Notes: generated by a model from the sequence alone, not told the origin. A stretch of DNA of 64,000 nucleotides from Schistosoma haematobium (GCF_000699445.3 NC_067198.1:29057536-29121535); one strand, 5' to 3'; counted from the stretch's first letter, positions 21,062-34,272 are shown. Made by a program: numbers and translations.

Positions 21062-23508
21062 ATGACGGGGATCTTTAAACGATTAAAATGTTGTGAACAA
21101 CCGATTGCGTTGAAGGTGCTCAATGAGTTCCTGAAGTATAACGTAAAGTTCACTGAAACGAGAACTACTATTGAATTTATCAATAGATGCATCGAATCAG
21201 GTCATTATCCTAAATTGTACCACACGTCACTTCGACGAAACGGGGTCTATCCCAATAGAAAAACACTGAAACGCCACGCCCTAAACCAGATTGACGCCTT
21301 GCATTCAGACATAAATGATATGCAGATGAACGTTTCTCGCAGAAAGTATGCAGTAGATGACCTAACTGATGATTTGAAAATACCTTTTATGGACTATGTT
21401 AAAAACCTTATGGATCAGAGATCAGGGAAGAAATTCATCCAGCTACTGAAAGGTCTGGAAAATCAAACGGTCGAAAGCAAATTTCCAACAGACTGTAAAA
21501 GGTATGTACATAATTTATCAAGTGTCGAACTAGATAAAGAAAAACTAGAGGTATTATCCTTAGGTCTAAAATTTTGTGATACTCGTAATAACTGTAACCA
21601 CATCGATACAGATATACAGTTCGAGAATCTTTATAGTCAGACACGTGATTTAGTTGTGAATTCTGGTCTGCAATTAGAACATTTTAAATCAACTCTTGTA
21701 GACTGCTGTTACCAATATAAGAACAATAAATTTAGTTACAAAAGCATTCTCACAAAGAAGCACAAGGAAGCTATTAACCTACTTCTTAAGAATGAGACGT
21801 TACTGATTACAAAACCTGACAAAGGTTCAGGTGTCGTTCTTCTTAATAAAAGTGATTATATTGAAAAAATGAGTACAATCTTAAATGACAAATCAAAGTT
21901 TCAAAAAACAGCTGACCAGAAAGATTTGAACAATAAGATAGAGAATGAGCTTACTAGATCTTTGAAGAAGCTCAGGGACCAACAGGCTATCCCATCGGGT
22001 TTATATGAAATGATTAAACCAGTGGGAACCCATCTGCCGAGATTGTATGGATTGCCAAAGGTGCACAAAACGGGGGTCCCATTAAGACCTATTTTAGATA
22101 TGTATAACTCTCCTTACCATACTATAGCTAAATGGCTGGTAACTGTATTGAAACCTCTACACGAAAAGCTTGTAAAATATAGTGTTAAGAATGTGTTCCA
22201 ATTTGTTGATAAAATCAAAAACGCGAATACGTTGGGACTAAAGATGATGTCATTGGATGTAACATCGTTATTCACAAACGTCCCACTCATAGAGACTGTA
22301 GAATATATAGGTGAACAGCTGATAGAAAATGAAATTGAAACTACTGTCCCTGTTAGCGTCGTGAAAGAGTTATTACTCAAATGCACCATGAATGTAAATT
22401 TCAAGTTCAACGGTGAAATATATAGACAAACAGATGGTGTTGCAATGGGTTCACCACTGGCCCCTATACTAGCTGATATTTTTCTAGCCAAACTAGAAAA
22501 TGGTCCACTAAAAAAGATTATTCATAACTTCACATTTTACTGTAGATACGTGGATGACACGTTCATCCTCTGTAAAGATAATACGTCACCGCAAGAGGTT
22601 CTTAGACGATTTAATGAAGTGCATCCAGCCATTCAGTCTACATCTGAAAAAGAGAATGACGGCCGAATAGTCTTTTTGGACGTTCTCTTGACTAAGAGAG
22701 TGGATGGATCGTTAAAAAGGAATATAAACAGAAAAAGTACTTGGACTGGGCAGTATACGAATTTCCTGAGCTTTGTACCTCTACAGTACAAACGAAATTT
22801 GATCAAAAACCTTAGCTACCGTATTCACACTATATGTTCTGCTGATATAGTCGAACAAGAGCTTACCACCTTGCATAATACTCTCAGGGAGAACGGCTAC
22901 CCTAGAAAGTTTATAATTAAATATATGGTCACGAAGGCGAAAGTAGGCGAAATACAAACAGTGAAGAAGAAATCCTTGTTCATGCGTCTACAATTCAGAA
23001 GGGATGCGGCTAGCGAAATACTAACTCAGAGACTACGTAGGACAATACAAAAGTCTTTTAACGCCGGAGAACTGCGATTAGTATTTACTACGCGCCCAAT
23101 GGTTACACCGAAGCTAAAAGATGAATTACCTAGAATGACCACCTCATTTTGTATTTATCAGTTCAACTGCTCCTGTGGAGCGAGTTATATTGGTCGAAGT
23201 TCTAGGAATTTACATTTTCGTGCTCGTGAACACCTTCCAGCGTGGTTAAACAAAGGTTTGATGAAGAAGGTGAACAGCTCAATATTGGCCCATTTAGTAC
23301 AAACCGGTCATAGTGCCAGCATAAACCAATCTTTTTCAATTATTTATAAGGTAAGTAATTTTTGCCAAAACTTGTCAGACTGAAAGTCCTTCAAACGGCT
23401 GAAGCAGTAGCCATCCGAATGAAGAAACCAGAGCTATGCGTACAGAAGAAATATATTCAGCCACTCCTCCTCCCCTGGCCAACATCAAGGCCAATTAATC
23501 AATCGTAA
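21062..23508 (+). CDS. PLE RT/GIY-YIG polyprotein, unit 4, nearly intact
   Basis: The best copy: one frame runs from the ATG at 21,062 to 23,383 (773 aa) and covers all RT motifs and the GIY-YIG/REH part of the endonuclease. One base missing from a T run near 23,360 shifts the last roughly 40 residues, including the endonuclease Glu in AEAVAI. Function by family: a cDNA-synthesising retroelement enzyme that nicks target DNA with a GIY-YIG nuclease instead of an APE nuclease or DDE integrase. The start is chosen because it is conserved in all units, follows the candidate ribozyme by about 20 nt, and opens the full frame. Confidence 0.93.
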
Positions 23509-23945
23509 TCTTAACTATTGAATGACTCAATTTGACTATGACCTTTCGTAGTCAATTGTAATTGTCCCTGTTATCTTTATTCATAAATCTTTGTATTATT
23601 CGTATTATTATTCGTATTATTGGTTAAACATCATTAATCTCCCTATACATGATTCATTCACTTCGCATTCATCCCTCCGTATTACGTCTTACTTATTTGA
23701 TCGGATTGTAATTACACTATTATTTCTCTCTCACCCTATTTACCCATATTTATTCTGATCATGGATCTTAAAATTTTCATTTAACATATACGCAGGTTCA
23801 AGTTAACATCTTATATGAGTCATATTAACATTAACAATTTTATTGTATTTTGTTTATCACAATCCTAAATTCACATGCTCTAAACGATGTACATTACCCT
23901 TAACTTGGCCATTTTTCGGATTAATAATTTGGATATATAATTGTA

Positions 23946-23985
23946 GAACCTGAAGAGAATTTATCGAAAAGAATATTCTTCGTTC
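23946..23985 (+). ncRNA. candidate hammerhead ribozyme, PLE unit 5
   Basis: Identical to the unit 1 motif, same spacing to the ATG at 24,004. Confidence 0.55.
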
Positions 23986-24003
23986 AAATATTAGTCTTTT
24001 AAT

Positions 24004-26449
24004 ATGACGGGGATCTTTAAACGATTAAAATGTTGTGAACAACCGATTGCGTTGAAGGTGCTCAATGAGTTCCTGAAGTATAACGTAAAGTTCACTGAAA
24101 CGAGAACTACTATTGAATTTATCAATAGATGCATCGAATCAGGTCATTATCCTAAATTGTACCACACGTCACTTCGACGAAACGGGGTCTATCCCAATAG
24201 AAAAACACTGAAACGCCACGCCCTAAACCAGATTGACGCCTTGCATTCAGACATAAATGATATGCAGATGAACGTTTCTCGCAGAAAGTATGCAGTAGAT
24301 GACCTAACTGATGATTTGAAAATACCTTTTATGGACTATGTTAAAAACCTTATGGATCAGAGATCAGGGAAGAAATTCATCCAGCTACTGAAAGGTCTGG
24401 AAAATCAAACGGTCGAAAGCAAATTTCCAACAGACTGTAAAAGGTATGTACATAATTTATCAAGTGTCGAACTAGATAAAGAAAAACTAGAGGTATTATC
24501 CTTAGGTCTAAAATTTTGTGATACTCGTAATAACTGTAACCACATCGATACAGATATACAGTTCGAGAATCTTTATAGTCAGACACGTGATTTAGTTGTG
24601 AATTCTGGTCTGCAATTAGAACATTTTAAATCAACTCTTGTAGACTGCTGTTACCAATATAAGAACAATAAATTTAGTTACAAAAGCATTCTCACAAAGA
24701 AGCACAAGGAAGCTATTAACCTACTTCTTAAGAATGAGACGTTACTGATTACAAAACCTGACAAAGGTTCAGGTGTCGTTCTTCTTAATAAAAGTGATTA
24801 TATTGAAAAAATGAGTACAATCTTAAATGACAAATCAAAGTTTCAAAAAACAGCTGACCAGAAAGATTTGAACAATAAGATAGAGAATGAGCTTACTAGA
24901 TCTTTGAAGAAGCTCAGGGACCAACAGGCTATCCCATCGGGTTTATATGAAATGATTAAACCAGTGGGAACCCATCTGCCGAGATTGTATGGATTGCCAA
25001 AGGTGCACAAAACGGGGTCCCATTAAGACCTATTTTAGATATGTATAACTCTCCTTACCATACTATAGCTAAATGGCTGGTAACTGTATTGAAACCTCTA
25101 CACGAAAAGCTTGTAAAATATAGTGTTAAGAATGTGTTCCAATTTGTTGATAAAATCAAAAACGCGAATACGTTGGGACTAAAGATGATGTCATTGGATG
25201 TAACATCGTTATTCACAAACGTCCCACTCATAGAGACTGTAGAATATATAGGTGAACAGCTGATAGAAAATGAAATTGAAACTACTGTCCCTGTTAGCGT
25301 CGTGAAAGAGTTATTACTCAAATGCACCATGAATGTAAATTTCAAGTTCAACGGTGAAATATATAGACAAACAGATGGTGTTGCAATGGGTTCACCACTG
25401 GCCCCTATACTAGCTGATATTTTTCTAGCCAAACTAGAAAATGGTCCACTAAAAAGATTATTCATAACTTCACATTTTACTGTAGATACGTGGATGACAC
25501 GTTCATCCTCTGTAAAGATAATACGTCACCGCAAGAGGTTCTTAGACGATTTAATGAAGTGCATCCAGCCATTCAGTCTACATCTGAAAAAGAGAATGAC
25601 GGCCGAATAGTCTTTTTGGACGTTCTCTTGACTAAGAGAGTGGATGGATCGTTAAAAAGGAATATAAACAGAAAAAGTACTTGGACTGGGCAGTATACGA
25701 ATTTCCTGAGCTTTGTACCTCTACAGTACAAACGAAATTTGATCAAAAACCTTAGCTACCGTATTCACACTATATGTTCTGCTGATATAGTCGAACAAGA
25801 GCTTACCACCTTGCATAATACTCTCAGGGAGAACGGCTACCCTAGAAAGTTTATAATTAAATATATGGTCACGAAGGCGAAAGTAGGCGAAATACAAACA
25901 GTGAAGAAGAAATCCTTGTTCATGCGTCTACAATTCAGAAGGGATGCGGCTAGCGAAATACTAACTCAGAGACTACGTAGGACAATACAAAAGTCTTTTA
26001 ACGCCGGAGAACTGCGATTAGTATTTACTACGCGCCCAATGGTTACACCGAAGCTAAAAGATGAATTACCTAGAATGACCACCTCATTTTGTATTTATCA
26101 GTTCAACTGCTCCTGTGGAGCGAGTTATATTGGTCGAAGTTCTAGGAATTTACATTTTCGTGCTCGTGAACACCTTCCAGCGTGGTTAAACAAAGGTTTG
26201 ATGAAGAAGGTGAACAGCTAAATATTGGCCCATTTAGTACAAACCGGTCATAGCGCCAGCATAAACCAATCTTTTTCAATTATTTATAAGGTAAGTAATT
26301 TTTTGCCAAAACTTGTCAGACTGAAAGTCCTTCAAACGGCTGAAGCAGTAGCCATCCGAATGAAGAAACCAGAGCTATGCGTACAGAAGAAATATATTCA
26401 GCCACTCCTCCTCCCCTGGCCAACATCAAGGCCAATTAATCAATCGTAA
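24004..26449 (+). pseudogene. PLE RT/GIY-YIG polyprotein, unit 5
   Basis: Open from 24,004 to 25,026, then one-base losses in the G run near 25,016 and the A run near 25,452. Unlike the other units it also carries a true nonsense substitution, C to A at about 26,220 (TCA to TAA), just after the GIY-YIG core, and a nearby silent change (tagcgcc). This is the only unit with a base-substitution lesion. Confidence 0.9.
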
Positions 26450-26886
26450 TCTTAACTATTGAATGACTCAATTTGACTATGACCTTTCGTAGTCAATTGT
26501 AATTGTCCCTGTTATCTTTATTCATAAATCTTTGTATTATTCGTATTATTATTCGTATTATTGGTTAAACATCATTAATCTCCCTATACATGATTCATTC
26601 ACTTCGCATTCATCCCTCCGTATTACGTCTTACTTATTTGATCGGATTGTAATTACACTATTATTTCTCTCTCACCCTATTTACCCATATTTATTCTGAT
26701 CATGGATCTTAAAATTTTCATTTAACATATACGCAGGTTCAAGTTAACATCTTATATGAGTCATATTAACATTAACAATTTTATTGTATTTTGTTTATCA
26801 CAATCCTAAATTCACATGCTCTAAACGATGTACATTACCCTTAACTTGGCCATTTTTCGGATTAATAATTTGGATATATAATTGTA

Positions 26887-26926
26887 GAACCTGAAGAGAA
26901 TTTATCGAAAAGAATATTCTTCGTTC
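26887..26926 (+). ncRNA. candidate hammerhead ribozyme, PLE unit 6
   Basis: Identical to the unit 1 motif, same spacing to the ATG at 26,945. Confidence 0.55.
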
Positions 26927-26944
26927 AAATATTAGTCTTTTAAT

Positions 26945-29389
26945 ATGACGGGGATCTTTAAACGATTAAAATGTTGTGAACAACCGATTGCGTTGAAGGT
27001 GCTCAATGAGTTCCTGAAGTATAACGTAAAGTTCACTGAAACGAGAACTACTATTGAATTTATCAATAGATGCATCGAATCAGGTCATTATCCTAAATTG
27101 TACCACACGTCACTTCGACGAAACGGGGTCTATCCCAATAGAAAAACACTGAAACGCCACGCCCTAAACCAGATTGACGCCTTGCATTCAGACATAAATG
27201 ATATGCAGATGAACGTTTCTCGCAGAAAGTATGCAGTAGATGACCTAACTGATGATTTGAAAATACCTTTTATGGACTATGTTAAAAACCTTATGGATCA
27301 GAGATCAGGGAAGAAACTCATCCAGCTACTGAAAGGTCTGGAAAATCAAACGGTCGAAAGCAAATTTCCAACAGACTGTAAAAGGTATGTACATAATTTA
27401 TCAAGTGTCGAACTAGATAAAGAAAAACTAGAGGTATTATCCTTAGGTCTAAAATTTTGTGATACTCGTAATAACTGTAACCACATCGATACAGATATAC
27501 AGTTCGAGAATCTTTATAGTCAGACACGTGATTTAGTTGTGAATTCTGGTCTGCAATTAGAACATTTTAAATCAACTCTTGTAGACTGCTGTTACCAATA
27601 TAAGAACAATAAATTTAGTTACAAAAGCATTCTCACAAAGAAGCACAAGGAAGCTATTAACCTACTTCTTAAGAATGAGACGTTACTGATTACAAAACCT
27701 GACAAAGGTTCAGGTGTCGTTCTTCTTAATAAAAGTGATTATATTGAAAAATGAGTACAATCTTAAATGACAAATCAAAGTTTCAAAAAACAGCTGACCA
27801 GAAAGATTTGAACAATAAGATAGAGAATGAGCTTACTAGATCTTTGAAGAAGCTCAGGGACCAACAGGCTATCCCATCGGGTTTATATGAAATGATTAAA
27901 CCAGTGGGAACCCATCTGCCGAGATTGTATGGATTGCCAAAGGTGCACAAAACGGGGGTCCCATTAAGACCTATTTTAGATATGTATAACTCTCCTTACC
28001 ATACTATAGCTAAATGGCTGGTAACTGTATTGAAACCTCTACACGAAAAGCTTGTAAAATATAGTGTTAAGAATGTGTTCCAATTTGTCGATAAAATCAA
28101 AAACGCGAATACGTTGGGACTAAAGATGATGTCATTGGATGTAACATCGTTATTCACAAACGTCCCACTCATAGAGACTGTAGAATATATAGGTGAACAG
28201 CTGATAGAAAATGAAATTGAAACTACTGTCCCTGTTAGCGTCGTGAAAGAGTTATTACTCAAATGCACCATGAATGTAAATTTCAAGTTCAACGGTGAAA
28301 TATATAGACAAACAGATGGTGTTGCAATGGGTTCACCACTGGCCCCTATACTAGCTGATATTTTTCTAGCCAAACTAGAAAATGGTCCACTAAAAAGATT
28401 ATTCATAACTTCACATTTTACTGTAGATACGTGGATGACACGTTCATCCTCTGTAAAGATAATACGTCACCGCAAGAGGTTCTTAGACGATTTAATGAAG
28501 TGCATCCAGCCATTCAGTCTACATCTGAAAAAGAGAATGACGGCCGAATAGTCTTTTTGGACGTTCTCTTGACTAAGAGAGTGGATGGATCGTTAAAAAG
28601 GAATATAAACAGAAAAAGTACTTGGACTGGGCAGTATACGAATTTCCTGAGCTTTGTACCTCTACAGTACAAACGAAATTTGATCAAAAACCTTAGCTAC
28701 CGTATTCACACTATATGTTCTGCTGATATAGTCGAACAAGAGCTTACCACCTTGCATAATACTCTCAGGGAGAACGGCTACCCTAGAAAGTTTATAATTA
28801 AATATATGGTCACGAAGGCGAAAGTAGGCGAAATACAAACAGTGAAGAAGAAATCCTTGTTCATGCGTCTACAATTCAGAAGGGATGCGGCTAGCGAAAT
28901 ACTAACTCAGAGACTACGTAGGACAATACAAAAGTCTTTTAACGCCGGAGAACTGCGATTAGTATTTACTACGCGCCCAATGGTTACACCGAAGCTAAAA
29001 GATGAATTACCTAGAATGACCACCTCATTTTGTATTTATCAGTTCAACTGCTCCTGTGGAGCGAGTTATATTGGTCGAAGTTCTAGGAATTTACATTTTC
29101 GTGCTCGTGAACACCTTCCAGCGTGGTTAAACAAAGGTTTGATGAAGAAGGTGAACAGCTCAATATTGGCCCATTTAGTACAAACCGGTCATAGTGCCAG
29201 CATAAACCAATCTTTTTCAATTATTTATAAGGTAAGTAATTTTTGCCAAAACTTGTCAGACTGAAAGTCCTTCAAACGGCTGAAGCAGTAGCCATCCGAA
29301 TGAAGAAACCAGAGCTATGCGTACAGAAGAAATATATTCAGCCACTCCTCCTCCCCTGGCCAACATCAAGGCCAATTAATCAATCGTAA
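26945..29389 (+). pseudogene. PLE RT/GIY-YIG polyprotein, unit 6
   Basis: Three one-base losses (A runs near 27,748 and 28,392, T run near 29,242). It carries F-to-L (ttc to ctc, 27,317), which is shared only with the neighbouring unit 7, and a private silent change (gtcgat, about 28,089). The N-terminal 269 codons and the segment 27,751-28,551 are open. Confidence 0.9.
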
Positions 29390-29826
29390 TCTTAACTATT
29401 GAATGACTCAATTTGACTATGACCTTTCGTAGTCAATTGTAATTGTCCCTGTTATCTTTATTCATAAATCTTTGTATTATTCGTATTATTATTCGTATTA
29501 TTGGTTAAACATCATTAATCTCCCTATACATGATTCATTCACTTCGCATTCATCCCTCCGTATTACGTCTTACTTATTTGATCGGATTGTAATTACACTA
29601 TTATTTCTCTCTCACCCTATTTACCCATATTTATTCTGATCATGGATCTTAAAATTTTCATTTAACATATACGCAGGTTCAAGTTAACATCTTATATGAG
29701 TCATATTAACATTAACAATTTTATTGTATTTTGTTTATCACAATCCTAAATTCACATGCTCTAAACGATGTACATTACCCTTAACTTGGCCATTTTTCGG
29801 ATTAATAATTTGGATATATAATTGTA

Positions 29827-29866
29827 GAACCTGAAGAGAATTTATCGAAAAGAATATTCTTCGTTC
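29827..29866 (+). ncRNA. candidate hammerhead ribozyme, PLE unit 7
   Basis: Identical to the unit 1 motif, same spacing to the ATG at 29,885. Confidence 0.55.
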
Positions 29867-29884
29867 AAATATTAGTCTTTTAAT

Positions 29885-32329
29885 ATGACGGGGATCTTTA
29901 AACGATTAAAATGTTGTGAACAACCGATTGCGTTGAAGGTGCTCAATGAGTTCCTGAAGTATAACGTAAAGTTCACTGAAACGAGAACTACTATTGAATT
30001 TATCAATAGATGCATCGAATCAGGTCATTATCCTAAATTGTACCACACGTCACTTCGACGAAACGGGGTCTATCCCAATAGAAAAACACTGAAACGCCAC
30101 GCCCTAAACCAGATTGACGCCTTGCATTCAGACATAAATGATATGCAGATGAACGTTTCTCGCAGAAAGTATGCAGTAGATGACCTAACTGATGATTTGA
30201 AAATACCTTTTATGGACTATGTTAAAAACCTTATGGATCAGAGATCAGGAAGAAACTCATCCAGCTACTGAAAGGTCTGGAAAATCAAACGGTCGAAAGC
30301 AAATTTCCAACAGACTGTAAAAGGTATGTACATAATTTATCAAGTGTCGAACTAGATAAAGAAAAACTAGAGGTATTATCCTTAGGTCTAAAATTTTGTG
30401 ATACTCGTAATAACTGTAACCACATCGATACAGATATACAGTTCGAGAATCTTTATAGTCAGACACGTGATTTAGTTGTGAATTCTGGTCTGCAATTAGA
30501 ACATTTTAAATCAACTCTTGTAGACTGCTGTTACCAATATAAGAACAATAAATTTAGTTACAAAAGCATTCTCACAAAGAAGCACAAGGAAGCTATTAAC
30601 CTACTTCTTAAGAATGAGACGTTACTGATTACAAAACCTGACAAAGGTTCAGGTGTCGTTCTTCTTAATAAAAGTGATTATATTGAAAAAATGAGTACAA
30701 TCTTAAATGACAAATCAAAGTTTCAAAAACAGCTGACCAGAAAGATTTGAACAATAGGATAGAGAATGAGCTTACTAGATCTTTGAAGAAGCTCAGGGAC
30801 CAACAGGCTATCCCATCGGGTTTATATGAAATGATTAAACCAGTGGGAACCCATCTGCCGAGATTGTATGGATTGCCAAAGGTGCACAAAACGGGGTCCC
30901 ATTAAGACCTATTTTAGATATGTATAACTCTCCTTACCATACTATAGCTAAATGGCTGGTAACTGTATTGAAACCTCTACACGAAAAGCTTGTAAAATAT
31001 AGTGTTAAGAATGTGTTCCAATTTGTTGATAAAATCAAAAACGCGAATACGTTGGGACTAAAGATGATGTCATTGGATGTAACATCGTTATTCACAAACG
31101 TCCCACTCATAGAGACTGTAGAATATATAGGTGAACAGCTGATAGAAAATGAAATTGAAACTACTGTCCCTGTTAGCGTCGTGAAAGAGTTATTACTCAA
31201 ATGCACCATGAATGTAAATTTCAAGTTCAACGGTGAAATATATAGACAAACAGATGGTGTTGCAATGGGTTCACCACTGGCCCCTATACTAGCTGATATT
31301 TTTCTAGCCAAACTAGAAAATGGTCCACTAAAAAAGATTATTCATAACTTCACATTTTACTGTAGATACGTGGATGACACGTTCATCCTCTGTAAAGATA
31401 ATACGTCACCGCAAGAGGTTCTTAGACGATTTAATGAAGTGCATCCAGCCATTCAGTCTACATCTGAAAAAGAGAATGACGGCCGAATAGTCTTTTTGGA
31501 CGTTCTCTTGACTAAGAGAGTGGATGGATCGTTAAAAAGGAATATAAACAGAAAAAGTACTTGGACTGGGCAGTATACGAATTTCCTGAGCTTTGTACCT
31601 CTACAGTACAAACGAAATTTGATCAAAAACCTTAGCTACCGTATTCACACTATATGTTCTGCTGATATAGTCGAACAAGAGCTTACCACCTTGCATAATA
31701 CTCTCAGGGAGAACGGCTACCCTAGAAAGTTTATAATTAAATATATGGTCACGAAGGCGAAAGTAGGCGAAATACAAACAGTGAAGAAGAAATCCTTGTT
31801 CATGCGTCTACAATTCAGAAGGGATGCGGCTAGCGAAATACTAACTCAGAGACTACGTAGGACAATACAAAAGTCTTTTAACGCCGGAGAACTGCGATTA
31901 GTATTTACTACGCGCCCAATGGTTACACCGAAGCTAAAAGATGAATTACCTAGAATGACCACCTCATTTTGTATTTATCAGTTCAACTGCTCCTGTGGAG
32001 CGAGTTATATTGGTCGAAGTTCTAGGAATTTACATTTTCGTGCTCGTGAACACCTTCCAGCGTGGTTAAACAAAGGTTTGATGAAGAAGGTGAACAGCTC
32101 AATATTGGCCCATTTAGTACAAACCGGTCATAGTGCCAGCATAAACCAATCTTTTTCAATTATTTATAAGGTAAGTAATTTTTTGCCAAAACTTGTCAGA
32201 CTGAAAGTCCTTCAAACGGCTGAAGCAGTAGCCATCCGAATGAAGAAACCAGAGCTATGCGTACAGAAGAAATATATTCAGCCACTCCTCCTCCCCTGGC
32301 CAACATCAAGGCCAATTAATCAATCGTAA
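29885..32329 (+). pseudogene. PLE RT/GIY-YIG polyprotein, unit 7
   Basis: Breaks at a G run near 30,249 (seen only in this unit), an A run near 30,726 and the G run near 30,894. From 30,920 to 32,329 it is open to the natural end (469 aa), so RT and the whole GIY-YIG domain with the AEAVAI Glu are intact here. It shares the ctc variant with unit 6. Confidence 0.9.
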
Positions 32330-32766
32330 TCTTAACTATTGAATGACTCAATTTGACTATGACCTTTCGTAGTCAATTGTAATTGTCCCTGTTATCTTTA
32401 TTCATAAATCTTTGTATTATTCGTATTATTATTCGTATTATTGGTTAAACATCATTAATCTCCCTATACATGATTCATTCACTTCGCATTCATCCCTCCG
32501 TATTACGTCTTACTTATTTGATCGGATTGTAATTACACTATTATTTCTCTCTCACCCTATTTACCCATATTTATTCTGATCATGGATCTTAAAATTTTCA
32601 TTTAACATATACGCAGGTTCAAGTTAACATCTTATATGAGTCATATTAACATTAACAATTTTATTGTATTTTGTTTATCACAATCCTAAATTCACATGCT
32701 CTAAACGATGTACATTACCCTTAACTTGGCCATTTTTCGGATTAATAATTTGGATATATAATTGTA

Positions 32767-32806
32767 GAACCTGAAGAGAATTTATCGAAAAGAATATTCT
32801 TCGTTC
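32767..32806 (+). ncRNA. candidate hammerhead ribozyme, partial PLE unit 8
   Basis: The motif is complete in the truncated last unit. The array ends 43 bp after it. A transcript of the array would thus carry a cleavage site at both ends of every full unit. Confidence 0.55.
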
Positions 32807-32849
32807 AAATATTAGTCTTTTAATATGACGGGGATCTTTATACGATTAA

Positions 32850-33887
32850 AATATCTGTTCATCGTTCGTTGATTTCCTGAACACCGGGGCCATCCAGATA
32901 GTAGGTGTGAATTCGCTTTTGGGGCAAATTGCAGTATTATTTTATAGCCCTACATCATGCACTCACAGAAATCCATTATTACCTAAAGATGTGGGACACC
33001 AAACAACCACGTACCATGCAAACTAGTCACTGACACCCTACGAAATATTTTTTTCCTTGTTCGCACGATTAATCATCCGTTCTCACCGACCTTGTAGAGC
33101 CAGAAAAATGTCATTTGGCCCTAACTAACTCATCCGGCAGTCGGGTCTTTGTATATCAATCATTTCATAAATCCTCGTCAAGGTCAATGGCAGCCAACGC
33201 TCACCAATCAGTGACACCGTATAGACTACCCCATATGGCAGTAACCAAGCTGTTTTCATGGTACCTGTTCTCATTAATATATTTCAGTAATAACATTGTT
33301 TGTGTTGTACAGTCTTCAAAGTGGTCACAGTACCCGAATCAACGCAAAGTGCCAACTTTGAGGTGTGACTTCGGCATGAACTGGTCGGTGTGCCATCCCC
33401 GTCCGAGATGAGTAGACACAGTTAACCTGTGTTGGTTATCTACACTGATGAGCAAGACTTTAAATAACGCAATCTATTATGACCATCATCTGTACGATTG
33501 CATTCTAAACTTATTTTTCGTCATTTCTGTCGATATTGCGTAGGTTTGTTAATCACTAAAAAAATTTGCTGTCTTATCTTTATGGTGATTCGTATTCAAA
33601 CTCAACTAACTAGCCGAATCAACGAAAATAACCAATCAACAAAAATTATAATCGACATTCATGGTTTTTTAACAGGCATTTATAACATTGGCAACACGGC
33701 AAGATAAAACGACCTTCGATTTGAGATTATCAATTGATTGGTAGGATCGATACCTTTAACTGGGCACATGTAGCTAGTTAGAAACTAATTGAATCCAAAA
33801 CTTACACACCTCACATGTGGGGATTTACTCAAACTCCAACCTACCGATCGAGTTGCTCATTGCACATTTACAACATGTAACGACTCC
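32850..33887. other. spacer sequence, no gene recognised
   Basis: Single-copy-looking sequence between the end of the PLE array and the RTE target-site duplication. A 98-codon ORF (33,115-33,411) and a 69-codon ORF (33,498-33,707) have no domain or composition that argues for coding. Confidence 0.5.
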
Positions 33888-33991
33888 CGTGTAATATTAC
33901 TTATTTACTTACGCCTGATACACCTCGTGGAGGGGCATAGGCCGATCACCAGCAGTCTCCACCTAACCCTGTCCTGGGCAATCCTTTACAG

Positions 33992-34258
33992 TGTAACAGC
34001 TTAGGTTGGTTGGTTAAGAGTTGACCCCAAACAACCAAGCATATGCCAAAACAGTATTGTTCAAATATTCATTCACTTCCTTGCTTTGTATAAGCGTTAT
34101 ATTCCCTATTATCTTATATTGAATGTTGAGAGCCTTTGTTTGTCTGAACAGATAATCCCACGCTCAACTGTGACCGCGCTAAGATCGAAATAAAGACCTA
34201 TTCACTACTTGTCTGGTTTCTTCTATCAATAGCACGAGGGTTACTTTAAGGCACGAAA
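33992..34258 (+). repeat. 5' LTR of the gypsy element
   Basis: Starts tgtaacagcttagg and ends gcacgaaa. It differs from the 3' LTR by four substitutions and no indels. It presumably carries the promoter and, around cgaaataaag, a possible polyadenylation signal. Confidence 0.93.
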
Positions 34259-34259
34259 T

Positions 34260-34272
34260 TGGTGAGCCCTTT
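34260..34272 (+). other. primer-binding site
   Basis: tggtgagcccttt starts one base after the LTR. The TGG is complementary to a tRNA CCA end, and the wording resembles the tRNA-Trp-type site of CsRn1 elements. The tRNA is not proven here. Confidence 0.55.

Larger units (their letters stand above)
11788..32849 (+). mobile_element. head-to-tail array of seven full plus one partial Penelope-like element
   Basis: Successive ATGs lie at 12,247, 15,186, 18,125, 21,062, 24,004, 26,945, 29,885 and 32,825, a period of 2,937-2,942 bp. Each unit has about 496 bp of AT-rich non-coding sequence (the pLTR equivalent) and an 815-codon frame with PLE RT and GIY-YIG endonuclease. Units are almost identical; most differences are single-base losses in homopolymers. 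The array begins near ttcgtag at 11,788. It stops about 25 bp into the eighth ORF, where homology ends at 32,849. PLEs often have partial tandem dimers; seven near-identical complete units is far beyond that. No clear target-site duplication was found. Confidence 0.95.

Noticed and set aside
12620..31311. Recurrent minus-strand ORFs of 69-136 codons within each PLE unit
   Set aside because: They lie opposite the conserved RT frame, repeat only because the units repeat, and show no domain. Shadows of the plus-strand polyprotein.
11788..32849. CRISPR array or tandem satellite as an explanation for the repeat period
   Set aside because: The repeat unit is 2.94 kb, encodes RT and GIY-YIG motifs, and has no short repeat/spacer structure.
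11750..32880. A target-site duplication around the PLE array (ttcgtt near both ends)
   Set aside because: Six bases, not directly at the junctions and expected by chance in AT-rich sequence.
33115..33411. 98-codon ORF between the PLE array and the RTE element
   Set aside because: No domain, no splice-bounded homology, and codon content like the surrounding non-coding DNA.
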